From contig JAFXSH010000103.1 of NCBI GenBank assembly GCA_017525805.1, positions 1 to 28,203 of the forward strand: a stretch of 28,203 nucleotides of DNA, in the 5' to 3' direction. Origin of the DNA: Clostridia bacterium (GTDB taxonomy: Bacteria; Bacillota_A; Clostridia; Christensenellales; Aristaeellaceae). Below are positions 16,586 to 24,569 of the stretch, one piece after another. Below the pieces are notes generated by a model. That model saw only the letters and a program-made list of their open reading frames with translations. It was not told where the DNA came from and ran no database searches. Every line of letters begins with the position of its first letter. Positions within the stretch are counted from its first letter, which is position 1. A program made the translations under genes and the position numbers.

Positions 16586-17783
16586 TCAGGAAGCCCTGCT
16601 GCGGGTGGAGCATCTGTGCCAATACTTTGGCCGTGCGGATTTCAAAGCCGTGGACGACGTGAGCTTCGATATCAAAAAGGGCGAAGTGTTCGGCCTGGTG
16701 GGCGAATCGGGCTGCGGCAAAACCACCACAGGCCGCGCCATCATCAAGCTGTACAACATCACCTCCGGCAGCGTGTACTTCAAGGGCATCCGCATCGGCG
16801 CGGGCATCCGGTCCTATCAGGACGCCATCAAAAAGGCCCGTGCGGAATATAAGCAGAAGATCGAACAGGCTTCCGGCGCGGAAAAGGATAAGCTGCAATC
16901 CGAATTGGACGCTTTCATCGCCGCCCAGAAGGAAGAAATCAAAAAGGCCAAGTACGACCAGAACAACTGCGATAAGGAATACCAGCAAAAGCGGACGGAA
17001 GAACTGAAAGCCCGTTACGCGGAAAAGCTGGCCGCAGCCTCCGGCGCGGAAAAGGCGGCCTTGCAGAAGGAATACAAGAACGAACTGAACAAGGCCAAAA
17101 AAACCAAGCTGGTGACCCAGATCCAGATGATCTTCCAGGACCCCATCGCCTCCCTGGACCCCCGCATGACCGTGCGGGAGATCATCGCCGAGGGCCTGAA
17201 GATCCAAGGCGAAAAGAACGATCAGGTGATCAACGAAAAAGTATACAACATGCTGGAAATGGTGGGCCTGGTGCGGGAGCACGCCACCCGCTACCCCCAC
17301 GAGTTTTCCGGCGGCCAGCGCCAGCGCATCGGCGTGGCCCGGTCCATCATCATGGAGCCGGACCTGATCATCGCCGATGAGCCGGTGTCCGCTCTGGACG
17401 TGTCCGTGCAGGCCCAGGTGATCAACCTGCTCAACGACCTGCGAAAGCGCTTGGGCCTGACCATCCTGTTCATCGCCCATGACCTTTCCGTGGTCAAGTA
17501 TTTCTCCGACCGCATCGGCGTCATGTACTTTGGCAAAATGGTGGAGCTGGCCCCCTCGGACGAACTGTTCCTGAACCCCCTGCATCCCTACACCCGGGCC
17601 CTGCTGTCCGCCATCCCCCTGCCCGATCCCCTGTACGAAAAGAACCGCAAGCGCATCGTGTACAATCCCCTGGCGGAGCACGATTATTCCACCGATCAGC
17701 CCGCCATGCGGGAGATCAAGCCCGGTCACTTCGTGCACTGCAACGAAGCGGAATTCCAGAAATACTTAGAGGTGCTGAAATAA
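16575..17783 (+). CDS. Oligopeptide ABC transporter ATPase, OppF/DppF type, with a ~105-residue coiled-coil insertion
   Basis: A 402-residue ATPase. Walker A GESGCGKT is at residues 43-50. The next strand (SGSVYFKG) is followed by about 105 extra residues (about 75-180) made of Lys, Glu, Ala and Gln heptad-like sequence with two copies of ASGAEK, probably a helical hairpin. The Q-loop [17 protein letters not shown] follows and the rest is canonical: [44 protein letters not shown]. The insertion lies before the Q-loop, whereas in the partner ATPase it lies after it. The start has AAAGGGGGAG upstream and overlaps the end of the previous gene. Confidence 0.92.
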   Translation: MPNNQEALLRVEHLCQYFGRADFKAVDDVSFDIKKGEVFGLVGESGCGKTTTGRAIIKLYNITSGSVYFKGIRIGAGIRSYQDAIKKARAEYKQKIEQASGAEKDKLQSELDAFIAAQKEEIKKAKYDQNNCDKEYQQKRTEELKARYAEKLAAASGAEKAALQKEYKNELNKAKKTKLVTQIQMIFQDPIASLDPRMTVREIIAEGLKIQGEKNDQVINEKVYNMLEMVGLVREHATRYPHEFSGGQRQRIGVARSIIMEPDLIIADEPVSALDVSVQAQVINLLNDLRKRLGLTILFIAHDLSVVKYFSDRIGVMYFGKMVELAPSDELFLNPLHPYTRALLSAIPLPDPLYEKNRKRIVYNPLAEHDYSTDQPAMREIKPGHFVHCNEAEFQKYLEVLK

Positions 17784-17785
17784 GC

Positions 17786-18199
17786 ATGGCGCGGGAAAAC
17801 AAAAGCCGCTTATGGCAGTACGCCGCATACGGCGGCGCGGCCTTAGTATGCGCGGTTATCATGGCCTGGGCCCGGGGCGCGTTCAGCGCGGACAGACAAA
17901 CGGCTTTCGCCCTCCTGTCCGACGGATTCATGGTGCCCGGCCTGATCTTAGCCGGGATCGGGGGCTTAGGCTACGCCGCCTCCAAGGGCGCGTATGACGC
18001 TTTCGGCTACGCTTTCAGCCGTTTTTCCCTCCACTCCCTGTTCACCACCCGGCAGACCTACCGCATCCCCGAATCCTTCTACGAATACAAATGCCAGAAG
18101 GATGAAAACCGCCGGCCCTGGTCCCCTATCGCGCTGATCACCGGCCTGTGCGCTTTAGCATTGAGCGGCCTTTGCCTGATCGGATATGCTGCGGCCTAA
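17786..18199 (+). CDS. DUF3899 small membrane protein
   Basis: A 137-residue protein starting 2 bp after the OppF-like stop codon, hence the last gene of the transporter operon. Three hydrophobic segments are visible: about residues 10-30, 45-65 and 115-135. Between the second and third lies YDAFGYAFSRF and a cytoplasmic stretch with ESFYEYKCQKDENRR, which match the DUF3899 pattern (DxFSYxFxxF and ESYYDYKxxKxEKR). The function of the family is unknown to me. Its coupling to a peptide importer suggests, but does not prove, a role linked to that transporter. Confidence 0.72.
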   Translation: MARENKSRLWQYAAYGGAALVCAVIMAWARGAFSADRQTAFALLSDGFMVPGLILAGIGGLGYAASKGAYDAFGYAFSRFSLHSLFTTRQTYRIPESFYEYKCQKDENRRPWSPIALITGLCALALSGLCLIGYAAA

Positions 18200-18214
18200 A
18201 GCATGGTAGACGAA

Positions 18215-18256
18215 AAGAACCGTGAAGCCTCATATTTTGAGGATTTCACGGTTCTT
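18215..18256. terminator. Bidirectional terminator between the transporter operon and the NYN gene
   Basis: AAGAACCGTGAA (18215-18226) pairs perfectly with TTCACGGTTCTT (18245-18256), with an inner CCTCA / TGAGG stem. The tail is better on the minus strand (TTTTCG), so it mainly ends the minus-strand gene. It also sits directly after the plus-strand operon. Confidence 0.75.
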
Positions 18257-18271
18257 GTCATTATCGGTGCA

Positions 18272-19264
18272 TTACAGCATCTTCACCAGCATATTCTTCT
18301 GCTCATCCATTTCCAGGGCCAGCAGATTGTCCTTTTCCATCTGGCGCAGCACGTCGGAGAAGCGCTTGAAGCCGATGGAACGCTCGGTAAAGTCCGGGTA
18401 GGCGGCCTGGATATCGGCTTTCAGGATGGAAGGATTGATGCGCTCGAAGCCGTCGTCCTTGTAGCGCTGCAATTGCTCCACGAAAGCGGTGCGCCAATTG
18501 TCCTGGCTCAGCTTTTTGGAAGCCGCTTCCTCCGGCGCGTCGGCGTTCAGGGCCACGTACACGTTATTGTTTTCGTTTTTCACCCGGATGGTGCCGAATT
18601 TCTGGCTCAGCTTGGTCAAGAGCTTTCCGAAGGACGCGCATCCGAAGGATTTTTCGTTGAAATCGGGCCGCAGGCGCAGGAGAACGCCCTTTAATTCGCT
18701 GGCGTACATTTCGTCTTCGTCCGTCTGTTCGGACAGGATGCCCTCCAGCAGCTTGTTGAGGCCGTTGTCGTCCAGGGGCTCGTCCTTGGACGGACTCTTG
18801 CGGGTGCGCTTGTCCCGGCTGACGGAGGACACCGTTTCCAGGAACTGAAACTCATTGCAGGCGTTGATGAAAATGCTGCTGGCAACCTCGCTGCGGCTGA
18901 TGCCCAGCACGAATTTGCCCATGCTCTTGAGCTTGCCCACCAACGGCGTGTAATCGCTGTCGCCGCTGACGATACAGAAGGAATCGATCAGGGGATTGGA
19001 AAAAGCTACCTCCAAGGCGTCGATCACCAGCATGATGTCGGCGTTGTTCTTCTGGGCGAAACCGTAGCGGATGGAGGGCACCACCGTGAAGGTGTTGGAC
19101 AATAATACCTCCTTCAAATCGCTGAACCGGTCGGTGTAGCCGTACACCTTGCCCAGCAGGATATCGCCGCGAATCTTTACCTTGTCCAAAATACTGTTCA
19201 GCGTGGCCGCCTTGGCCCCGCAGTTTTCCAGGTCCACAAATAACGCAAAACGGGATGTGCTCAA
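18272..19264 (-). CDS. NYN-domain (PIN-like) nuclease-type protein with two OST-HTH/LOTUS domains
   Basis: Residues 1-150 form a NYN domain of the limkain-b1 type: RFALFVDLENCG with the first acidic residue, KNNADIMLVIDALE, and SGDSDYTPLVGKLKSMGK with the acidic pair typical of this PIN-like RNase fold. After a Ser/Lys-rich linker come two LOTUS-like domains, at about residues 165-245 (ELKGVLLRLRPDFNEKSFG) and about 258-328 (ILKADIQAAYPDFTERSIG). Such domains bind RNA. TTG at 19264 is chosen as the start because GTAGGAGG lies 6 bp upstream; the first ATG at 19306 has no ribosome site and adds only 14 residues. The gene is probably monocistronic. An RNA-processing role is inferred from the domains. 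Confidence 0.85.
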   Translation of the reverse strand: MSTSRFALFVDLENCGAKAATLNSILDKVKIRGDILLGKVYGYTDRFSDLKEVLLSNTFTVVPSIRYGFAQKNNADIMLVIDALEVAFSNPLIDSFCIVSGDSDYTPLVGKLKSMGKFVLGISRSEVASSIFINACNEFQFLETVSSVSRDKRTRKSPSKDEPLDDNGLNKLLEGILSEQTDEDEMYASELKGVLLRLRPDFNEKSFGCASFGKLLTKLSQKFGTIRVKNENNNVYVALNADAPEEAASKKLSQDNWRTAFVEQLQRYKDDGFERINPSILKADIQAAYPDFTERSIGFKRFSDVLRQMEKDNLLALEMDEQKNMLVKML

Positions 19265-19381
19265 AATACTGCCTCCTACATTGTGATAAAGGGTCCACTG
19301 GAGCATTATACAACAAAACCGTTCCTTTGGGGAGGCTTTTTTCTTTTTTTGATTCTTTATATGGACTTCGTATCCTCTCTG

Positions 19382-20774
19382 TCACTCCGTCAATTCAAAC
19401 CTATCCGCGGCACCGGAAAAATCGATGGGGAGATCGAGGGTATTCCCCAGCCAAATGCTGCCACCCATGGTGCCCACGGCCTGGACGCTGGTCTGCCCGC
19501 AGCCGGTGAAGGTGTTGCCCGCGAAGCGGCTGTAACCCAAATCCCGCAGATAGAGGGAACAGCAGGCGTTGTTCTCAAACAGGCTGTCCGCGATATCGAA
19601 GGACACGCCGCCGTAGGCCATCACCGCCACCCAATTATCTTCTAACGTATTGTGAATAAAGGCCGTAGGCGTGGCGTCCAGCCGTACGCCGCAGACGGTG
19701 CAGTTCTTCACCGTGCAGCCGGTCATGAGCACGTGGCCCTCCTTTTGCAGGTTGAAGCCGTTTTCGCAGCCGTCCGCCAGGCAGTCATGCAGCACATTGC
19801 CCTTCCCCGCCGCCATAAAAAAGCCCTGACCCGTGCCGGTGACGGTGCAGCCAATCATAGCGCCGTCCCGCACGGCGGAGAAGAACAGGCCCTGGTCGCA
19901 GTCCTTGGCGGTACATTCCTTTAAAATGATATGCTCGCTGGCCCGGATGTCCAGGCCATGGTTGGTCTGCTCAGCGGAGCAGCGGTCCAGCGTGCCGCCG
20001 CCGCACTTCGCCACGTAAATGCCAAACACGCCGCACCGGTCGGCCCGGCAGTTTTCCAGATAAACGTTTTCATTGTAGACCAGCACCATGCCCATGGAGC
20101 AGTCGGACGCGTCGGCGTTTTGGGCCGTGACTTCGCCGCAGCCGCAGCAGATGATTTCCCCCGCGTCCGAAGGCGCGTCAACGGCGGGCAGAGAAACGGC
20201 GTAGAACAGGGGCTTGCCGTTGACGGTGCAGTTTTCGATGGTAGGTGACGTGAATGGCGGCGGTGGAGGCGGCGGCCCCGGTATATGCCGCTCCCGCGCC
20301 GAAGGTGACGTACAGGGCGCTGCCGTTCAGGGAATCGGAACCGGAGGCGTTGTAGATATTGCCGGTGTACGCACCGTTGGTAAAGGCGAAGTTCTGCACA
20401 TTGCTGTCCGAACCGGCGGCAGCGGTATTGAAGCCCGCCGTTTCGGTGTGATAGGGCTTAAAGTTCTGCGCGCCGCCGTTGGTGTTGGCCGGGTCGTTCG
20501 CCGCCATCATGCCGCCGTTGGTGGCGTCGTCGTTGTCGATCACCTGGATCAGCACGCCGCCGTTGGTGATGACAGCGTTATCGATGGAAGCGGTGAGTGC
20601 TTCCCCGCCGTAGCCGGATTTCACCAGGAAGGTGGCAAAGCCGCTGTCCACCGTGGTGCCCTGATCGATGGTGATCGCGTTCTGGTTCTGCATTACTTGG
20701 AGAGAACGTCCAAGCTTGACGACGTTATGCTTATTGCCCGGCGGCTGAAAGCCGCCAGACCGGATGCAAAGCAT
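19382..20774 (-). pseudogene. Truncated, frameshifted right-handed beta-helix surface protein
   Basis: Two overlapping minus-strand frames join into one protein. The upstream part (20774 to about 20235) reads low-complexity Asn/Gly/Ala repeats such as NAVITNGGVLIQVIDNDDA, GSDSLNGSALYVTFG. The downstream part (ending 19382) is a beta-helix with repeated coils (GCTVTGTGQGFFMAAGKGN, DCLADGCENGFN, LEDNWVAVMAYGG). The join near 20235-20240 needs removal of one base: AIHVT then TIENCTVNGKPLFYA becomes continuous. There is no signal peptide or plausible ribosome site at the 5' end, which runs straight into palindromic repeats, so the N-terminal part of what is normally a very long protein has been lost. 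It is probably a remnant of a cell-surface adhesin-like or carbohydrate-related protein. Confidence 0.75.
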
Positions 20775-20778
20775 CCGG
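20740..20778. repeat. Pair of small perfect palindromes at the broken end of the beta-helix gene
   Basis: GGCGGCT-GAA-AGCCGCC (20740-20756) and CCGGATGC-AAA-GCATCCGG (20760-20778) lie side by side, each with a 3-nt loop. They have the look of REP-type intergenic palindromes and mark the point where the truncated gene begins. Confidence 0.65.
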
Positions 20779-20793
20779 GGAAAGCCGAGGAAT

Positions 20794-20834
20794 AAAACCC
20801 TGAGGGGAAAGCTTGCTTTCCCCTCAGGGTTTTT
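20794..20834. terminator. Perfect 19-bp-arm terminator downstream of the pullulanase gene
   Basis: AAAACCCTGAGGGGAAAGC (20794-20812) and its exact inverted copy (20815-20833) enclose TT. T-runs occur on both strands, so it works in either direction. It should end the minus-strand pullulanase transcript about 160 bp after its stop codon and insulate the broken gene beyond. Confidence 0.85.
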
Positions 20835-20938
20835 CCTGGCTTTCTATGGGCCAGAAGCCTTCTAACTTTCATGCCCGCAGCGAAACAGGCGGAGTCTGTC
20901 TGGTAATCCCGCTCAGGCCGCTTCGCCAAGCGTGGGGT

Positions 20939-20959
20939 CCAGGGGCGTCACGCCCCTGG
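20939..20959. repeat. Perfect GC-rich palindrome
   Basis: CCAGGGGCG-TCA-CGCCCCTGG, within a GGTCC...GGACC frame, 37 bp after the pullulanase stop. It lacks a T-tract and resembles a REP-type intergenic palindrome rather than a terminator. Confidence 0.55.
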
Positions 20960-20995
20960 CGCGGGTCTGGGACCGCGGAGGCCCCAGCATGCCCT

Positions 20996-23596
20996 TTATT
21001 CCGCCCGTACCGCCAGAGTGACGCTGCACGCATCCACGGTCAGCGGGCCGTTTTCCGGCGCGGCGTCAGGCTGCACCCGGTCGCCCTGAACGAGGGCACG
21101 GCTGGCGGCCCAGCCTTCCGGCAGGTCGATGGTCAAGGTCTGGGCTGTGGGGTTGATGACGGCGTAGCCCACAGCGCCGGATTCATCGGCCCAGGTAACG
21201 GCGATCGCATTGCCGTCCAGCAGGGCGGCGGTGGGCGCGATGGCGGTCAGGAAGGGGCAGGAAACGCGGCGCAGGCCGATCAGGCCCCGGTAATATTCCA
21301 TCATGGCATAGGCGTCGCTGCCCGGGGTCAAGGCGTTCCAGTCGATGTTGTTCACTGCGTCAGAGGACATATAGCTGTTGCTGTCGCCATCCTTGGTGCG
21401 CAGCATCTCTTCGCCAGCCAGGAAGAAGGGCGTGCCGCGGCTGAGCAGCACGGAGGCCGCGCAGAGCCGGTACATGGCAAGCCGGTCCTCCAGGGGCGCT
21501 TCGGGATTGGATAGGAGCAGCTTATCCCACAGGGTGTTGTTGTCGTGGGAGGAAGTGTAATTCACCACCATGGCGTCTTTGACGAACCAGTTGACGGCGG
21601 ATATTTTTTCGCCGCCCTGAATGCCGAAGATCACCTTGTTGGCGTTGGTCTTGGTGGCTTTTCCGTTGGCGTAGCCCTGATCCTTGGGATCGAACACGCT
21701 GCCCTTGAGGCCGTCCCGGATGGCGTCGTTGAAGACGGCAATGGAGCCGATGGCGTCCCCGGTGGGCTTCACCTGGCGGATGTTCTGCTGGTTGGCCTGG
21801 AAATTGTCCCGCAGGGCGGAGGTACCGCCGGTCCAGCCCTCGCCATAAATCAGTGCCTTGGGGTTGATTTCATGCACGGCCTGTTCGATAGCCTGCATGG
21901 TCGTTACATCGTGGAGGGCCATCAGGTCAAAGCGGAAACCGTCGATCTGGTATTCCCTGGCCCAGTAGGTCACGCTGTCCACCATGTACTTGCGGAACAT
22001 GACCCGGTTAGAGGCCGTTTCGTTGCCGCAGCCGCTGCCGTTGGAGGCGGTGCCGTCGTAGTTGAAGCGGTAATAATAGTAGGGCACGATGCGGTTCAGC
22101 CAGGAATCCAGGGCGTAGGTGTGGTTGTACACCACATCCATCACCACGCCTAAGCCGTTTTCATGCAGGCTTTGCACCATCTGCTTGAACTCGTTCACCC
22201 GGACCTCTCCGTGGTACGGGTCGGTGGCATAGCTGCCCTCGGGGGCATTGTAGTTCTTGGGATCGTAGCCCCAATTGAACTGGGGTTCCGTGCTGGATTC
22301 GTCCACGGTGGCGTAATCGTACACCGGCTGCAAATGCACGTGGGTGACGCCCAATTGTTTGATGTAATCCATGCCCGCGGGCACGCCGCTTTCGTTGGTC
22401 AGCCCGGTTTCCGTAAAGGCCAAGTATTTGCCGGGGTACTGGGAGGCGGACAGGGTGTTGGAGAAGTCCCGCACGTGCACTTCCCAGATCACCGCGTCGC
22501 CGTAGGTATCGATTTGATCAAAATACTTGCCCTCCCGGAAGCCCGCCGGGTCGGTGGAAGCAAGGTCGATCACCATGCCCCGGTTGCCGTTCACGCCCAC
22601 GGCCTTGGCGTAGGGGTCCACCGCCTCCTGCACGCCCACGGCGGTGTCCACAGTGTAGGTGTAATAGGTGCCGTGGCCGCAGGCGGCTGTCGCCGTCCAC
22701 ACGCCCTTTTCGGCTTTGGTCATATCGCTGATTTCATAGGCTTCCCCCTCGCCGCCATCCTTGAACAGGTTCAGCTTCACGGAAGAAGCGGTGGGGGCCC
22801 ATACCTTGAACACCGTTTCGTCACCCTGGATCACCGCGCCCAGGTCGTCCCCGTCATAGGTGTAATTCTGCACGAAGGCGGCGCTGTCGAAGATGTCCGT
22901 GGGCACGGCAGCGATTTCCCCGTACCCTTCGATCTCCACGGTGTAGGTTTTGCTCATATCCAGCTCCCCTTCCACCGTGATCGTACCGGTGACCACGTTA
23001 TTGTTCCGGCTGGAGAGCTTCAAGATATTCAGGTCTTTTCCATCCTGCCGCACGTGCACCTGATCCAAATCCAGCCTGCACGCCGGACTGATGAAGTATT
23101 TGATCTCCGTGGGCGATACGATGCCCGCCAGCGTGAAGGTGCGGATGGCGTTCAGAGTCTTTCCGCCGTCCGAGCTGGTATACTGCATGCCGTCGCCGGG
23201 CAGCAGATAGATTTTCGTCTCCGCCCCGGTCATGACGGCATACCGGTCCTCCTCCACGTCTTTGGTGGCGCTGCCCCAGGATTTAGCTCCCGGATCGGAG
23301 CAGTTCTTCCGCACGATGAAACCCACCTCGCTCACGTCCTCCGGCACGTTCACCATGCATTTCACGCCATAATCGCAGGGATAAAACAGCGTACCGCCGC
23401 CATCCTTGCCGGGAAACCAGATCCACACGTCGCACTTGCTGTAATCTGCTTCGGGATCATTCCAGTACAGCGTCAACTGGCGGCAGCCCGGTTCCTTTTC
23501 CAGAAAGTATTCTCCTTCCTCTGCCCACGCGCCCGCCAGCACGGAAACCGTCAGCAGCAGCGCCAAAAGCCACGATAAACACCGACGAATGTTCAT
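20996..23596 (-). CDS. pulA: Secreted type I pullulanase (GH13)
   Basis: Pullulanase cuts alpha-1,6 branch points of pullulan, glycogen and starch. The 866-residue protein has a type I signal peptide (MNIRRCLSWLLALLLTVSVL, cleavage after AGAWA). An N-terminal CBM41-like domain follows (about residues 28-130, with LTLYWNDPEADYSKCDVWIW), then a linker domain and a CBM48-like domain (about 255-345, VFKVWAPTASSVKLNLF). The catalytic barrel has the type I motif FNWGYDPKNYNAPEGSY and the four GH13 regions: VVMDVVYNHT; IDGFRFDLM with the nucleophile Asp; IYGEGW with the acid/base Glu; and NYTSSHDN with the stabilising Asp. No cell-wall anchor is seen, so the enzyme is probably free outside the cell. 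The start has AAAGGGGCGG upstream. It probably supplies linear maltodextrins; no sugar transporter is adjacent. Confidence 0.94.
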   Translation of the reverse strand: MNIRRCLSWLLALLLTVSVLAGAWAEEGEYFLEKEPGCRQLTLYWNDPEADYSKCDVWIWFPGKDGGGTLFYPCDYGVKCMVNVPEDVSEVGFIVRKNCSDPGAKSWGSATKDVEEDRYAVMTGAETKIYLLPGDGMQYTSSDGGKTLNAIRTFTLAGIVSPTEIKYFISPACRLDLDQVHVRQDGKDLNILKLSSRNNNVVTGTITVEGELDMSKTYTVEIEGYGEIAAVPTDIFDSAAFVQNYTYDGDDLGAVIQGDETVFKVWAPTASSVKLNLFKDGGEGEAYEISDMTKAEKGVWTATAACGHGTYYTYTVDTAVGVQEAVDPYAKAVGVNGNRGMVIDLASTDPAGFREGKYFDQIDTYGDAVIWEVHVRDFSNTLSASQYPGKYLAFTETGLTNESGVPAGMDYIKQLGVTHVHLQPVYDYATVDESSTEPQFNWGYDPKNYNAPEGSYATDPYHGEVRVNEFKQMVQSLHENGLGVVMDVVYNHTYALDSWLNRIVPYYYYRFNYDGTASNGSGCGNETASNRVMFRKYMVDSVTYWAREYQIDGFRFDLMALHDVTTMQAIEQAVHEINPKALIYGEGWTGGTSALRDNFQANQQNIRQVKPTGDAIGSIAVFNDAIRDGLKGSVFDPKDQGYANGKATKTNANKVIFGIQGGEKISAVNWFVKDAMVVNYTSSHDNNTLWDKLLLSNPEAPLEDRLAMYRLCAASVLLSRGTPFFLAGEEMLRTKDGDSNSYMSSDAVNNIDWNALTPGSDAYAMMEYYRGLIGLRRVSCPFLTAIAPTAALLDGNAIAVTWADESGAVGYAVINPTAQTLTIDLPEGWAASRALVQGDRVQPDAAPENGPLTVDACSVTLAVRAE

Positions 23597-23647
23597 TCGT
23601 TCCGCCCCTTTCCATTCACTTTTTCAACGCTTCCACCCAAACGGGCC

Positions 23648-23741
23648 CGCGTTCCCCCTTCCGGCGGGAGGGGACGCGGAGCCTGGCTCAGATGGAGTTT
23701 TTTTCAGTTCCCATTATAAGGAAAGCGCCGCGCTGTGTCAA
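23648..23741 (-). promoter_or_regulatory. Consensus promoter and structured leader of the pullulanase gene
   Basis: On the minus strand, TTGACA (23741-23736), exactly 17 bp, and TATAAT (23718-23713) form a perfect sigma-A promoter. The roughly 110-nt leader carries a GC-rich hairpin (CGCGTCCCC / GGGGGAACGCG, about 23648-23678) between promoter and ribosome site. No CcpA-type cre site was noticed, although one would be expected for a starch enzyme. Confidence 0.8.
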
Positions 23742-23900
23742 GAAAAACAGAAGGGATTCACGCTGATCCTTTCACATTCCAAAGACATCCGCCGCAAATC
23801 CCGCCGCGTTCCTCCACGCGCAGCCTATTCCCGGAAATCGTTCCATGATATGCCGCTTATTATACCAGCGGAAGCTTGAAAATCAATGCGTATGCTCAAA
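23742..23900. other. Non-coding spacer upstream of the pullulanase promoter
   Basis: No gene or RNA is recognised. The stretch contains short CGC-rich words and no clear repeat. Confidence 0.4.
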
Positions 23901-23945
23901 ACAAAAAGAACGGGAACCGCAAACGCAATTCCCGCAATTCTTTAT
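23901..23945. terminator. Terminator, probably for the double-glycine peptide gene
   Basis: CGGGAA (23911-23916) / TTCCCG (23929-23934) form a stem extended by GC pairs, with T-rich tails on both sides (minus strand TTCTTTTTGTTTT; plus strand ATTCTTTATTCTT). It lies about 200 bp downstream of the minus-strand peptide gene that ends at 24132. Confidence 0.6.
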
Positions 23946-23955
23946 TCTTCTTGGT

Positions 23956-23979
23956 TCAATGCAAAAGTTTGTAGGGAAA
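23956..23979. repeat. Solo copy of the end sequence of the MITE-like element
   Basis: TCAATGCAAAAGTTTGT followed by AGGGAAA matches the left terminal repeat of the element at 27632-27810 with only small changes. No matching right end is seen nearby, so this is a relic or a diverged relative. The stretch 23980-24131 beyond it has no recognisable gene. Confidence 0.6.
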
Positions 23980-24131
23980 GGAAACGGATGGGAATAAGCG
24001 TGCCCGAAATTGAGACGTGAGCGCAAAGGAAAGATGAAGAGAGAGAATCCTTGGCTCACAAAGCACTTTGGGGATTTCTGTTTCCATCCGCTGGAAAGAC
24101 GCTTTCAAGGGAAACCTGTCAAATATGGTAT

Positions 24132-24332
24132 TTACCACATAATGTTCATTTTTGTGCCTTCTTCTTCTTCGTCCTCTTCTATTTTATCTGGATGAACACT
24201 CTTAATGTGACTGCGCATCATTGAATTTGGTAATTTGATTTCGCAATATGGGCATTTGACATCATCTTCCCGCAGATGTAGACCTCCTGCTACGTGGTTA
24301 AGGTCTTTGCCTTCCAAGGGCATTTTATCCAT
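24132..24332 (-). CDS. Small peptide with a double-glycine leader and a C2H2 zinc-finger knuckle
   Basis: A 66-residue product. The leader MDKMPLEGKDLNHVAGG fits the LxxxxLxxVxGG pattern of bacteriocin-type double-glycine leaders, which are normally cut after GG by a peptidase-containing ABC transporter. The 49-residue core contains CPYC, 12 residues, H, 4 residues, H (in CEIKLPNSMMRSHIKSVH), a classical C2H2 zinc-finger spacing, and then an acidic tail (EEDEEEEG). ATG 24332 is chosen because GAGGA lies 6 bp before it; ATG 24338 overlaps that site. A near-consensus promoter lies just upstream. No transporter or modification enzyme is present in the window. Whether the product is exported or is a small zinc protein is open. 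Confidence 0.65.
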   Translation of the reverse strand: MDKMPLEGKDLNHVAGGLHLREDDVKCPYCEIKLPNSMMRSHIKSVHPDKIEEDEEEEGTKMNIMW

Positions 24333-24367
24333 GTTCATTCCTCGCTTTCCAAATCATAATCTGATTA

Positions 24368-24395
24368 ATTATACGAAAAAAATCTATGATGTCAA
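24368..24395 (-). promoter_or_regulatory. Promoter of the zinc-knuckle peptide gene
   Basis: On the minus strand: TTGACA (24395-24390), 16 bp, TATAAT (24373-24368). Both hexamers match consensus. It lies about 35 bp before the start codon and implies strong, independent expression of the peptide. Confidence 0.78.
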
Positions 24396-24569
24396 TTAAA
24401 ATTTCTGAATGCTCTCTTGAAAGCATCCCTAACCTGATCGGGGATTTTCATAAACTTGCAGGAGCAAACCCTCCTCCTCGTTAATTGTGCAGCCTGTTGT
24501 AAAGAAGAGCCTCCGGATCGGGTGTCATCCTTCTCCGGACGCCTAAGCGCGGGTATCACGTTTTTACCG
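24396..24569. other. Spacer between the two double-glycine peptide genes
   Basis: No gene is supported. There is a weak TCCGGA...TCCGGA hairpin at about 24513-24538 on the 3' side of the second peptide gene, and short low-quality frames of 15-19 codons without convincing start sites. Confidence 0.4.

Noticed and set aside
20178..20774. The two beta-helix frames as two separate genes
   Set aside because: They become one continuous protein after removal of a single base, and the downstream frame has no ribosome site of its own.
20794..20834. The perfect 19-bp palindrome as part of an insertion sequence
   Set aside because: It has a 2-nt loop and T-runs on both sides, which is the form of a bidirectional terminator placed after the pullulanase gene.
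24396..24569. Short minus-strand frames of 15-19 codons (for example one starting MKIPDQVRDAF) as a third small peptide gene
   Set aside because: There is no double-glycine leader, no ribosome site at proper spacing for the longer one, and the sequence looks like intergenic repeat-type DNA.
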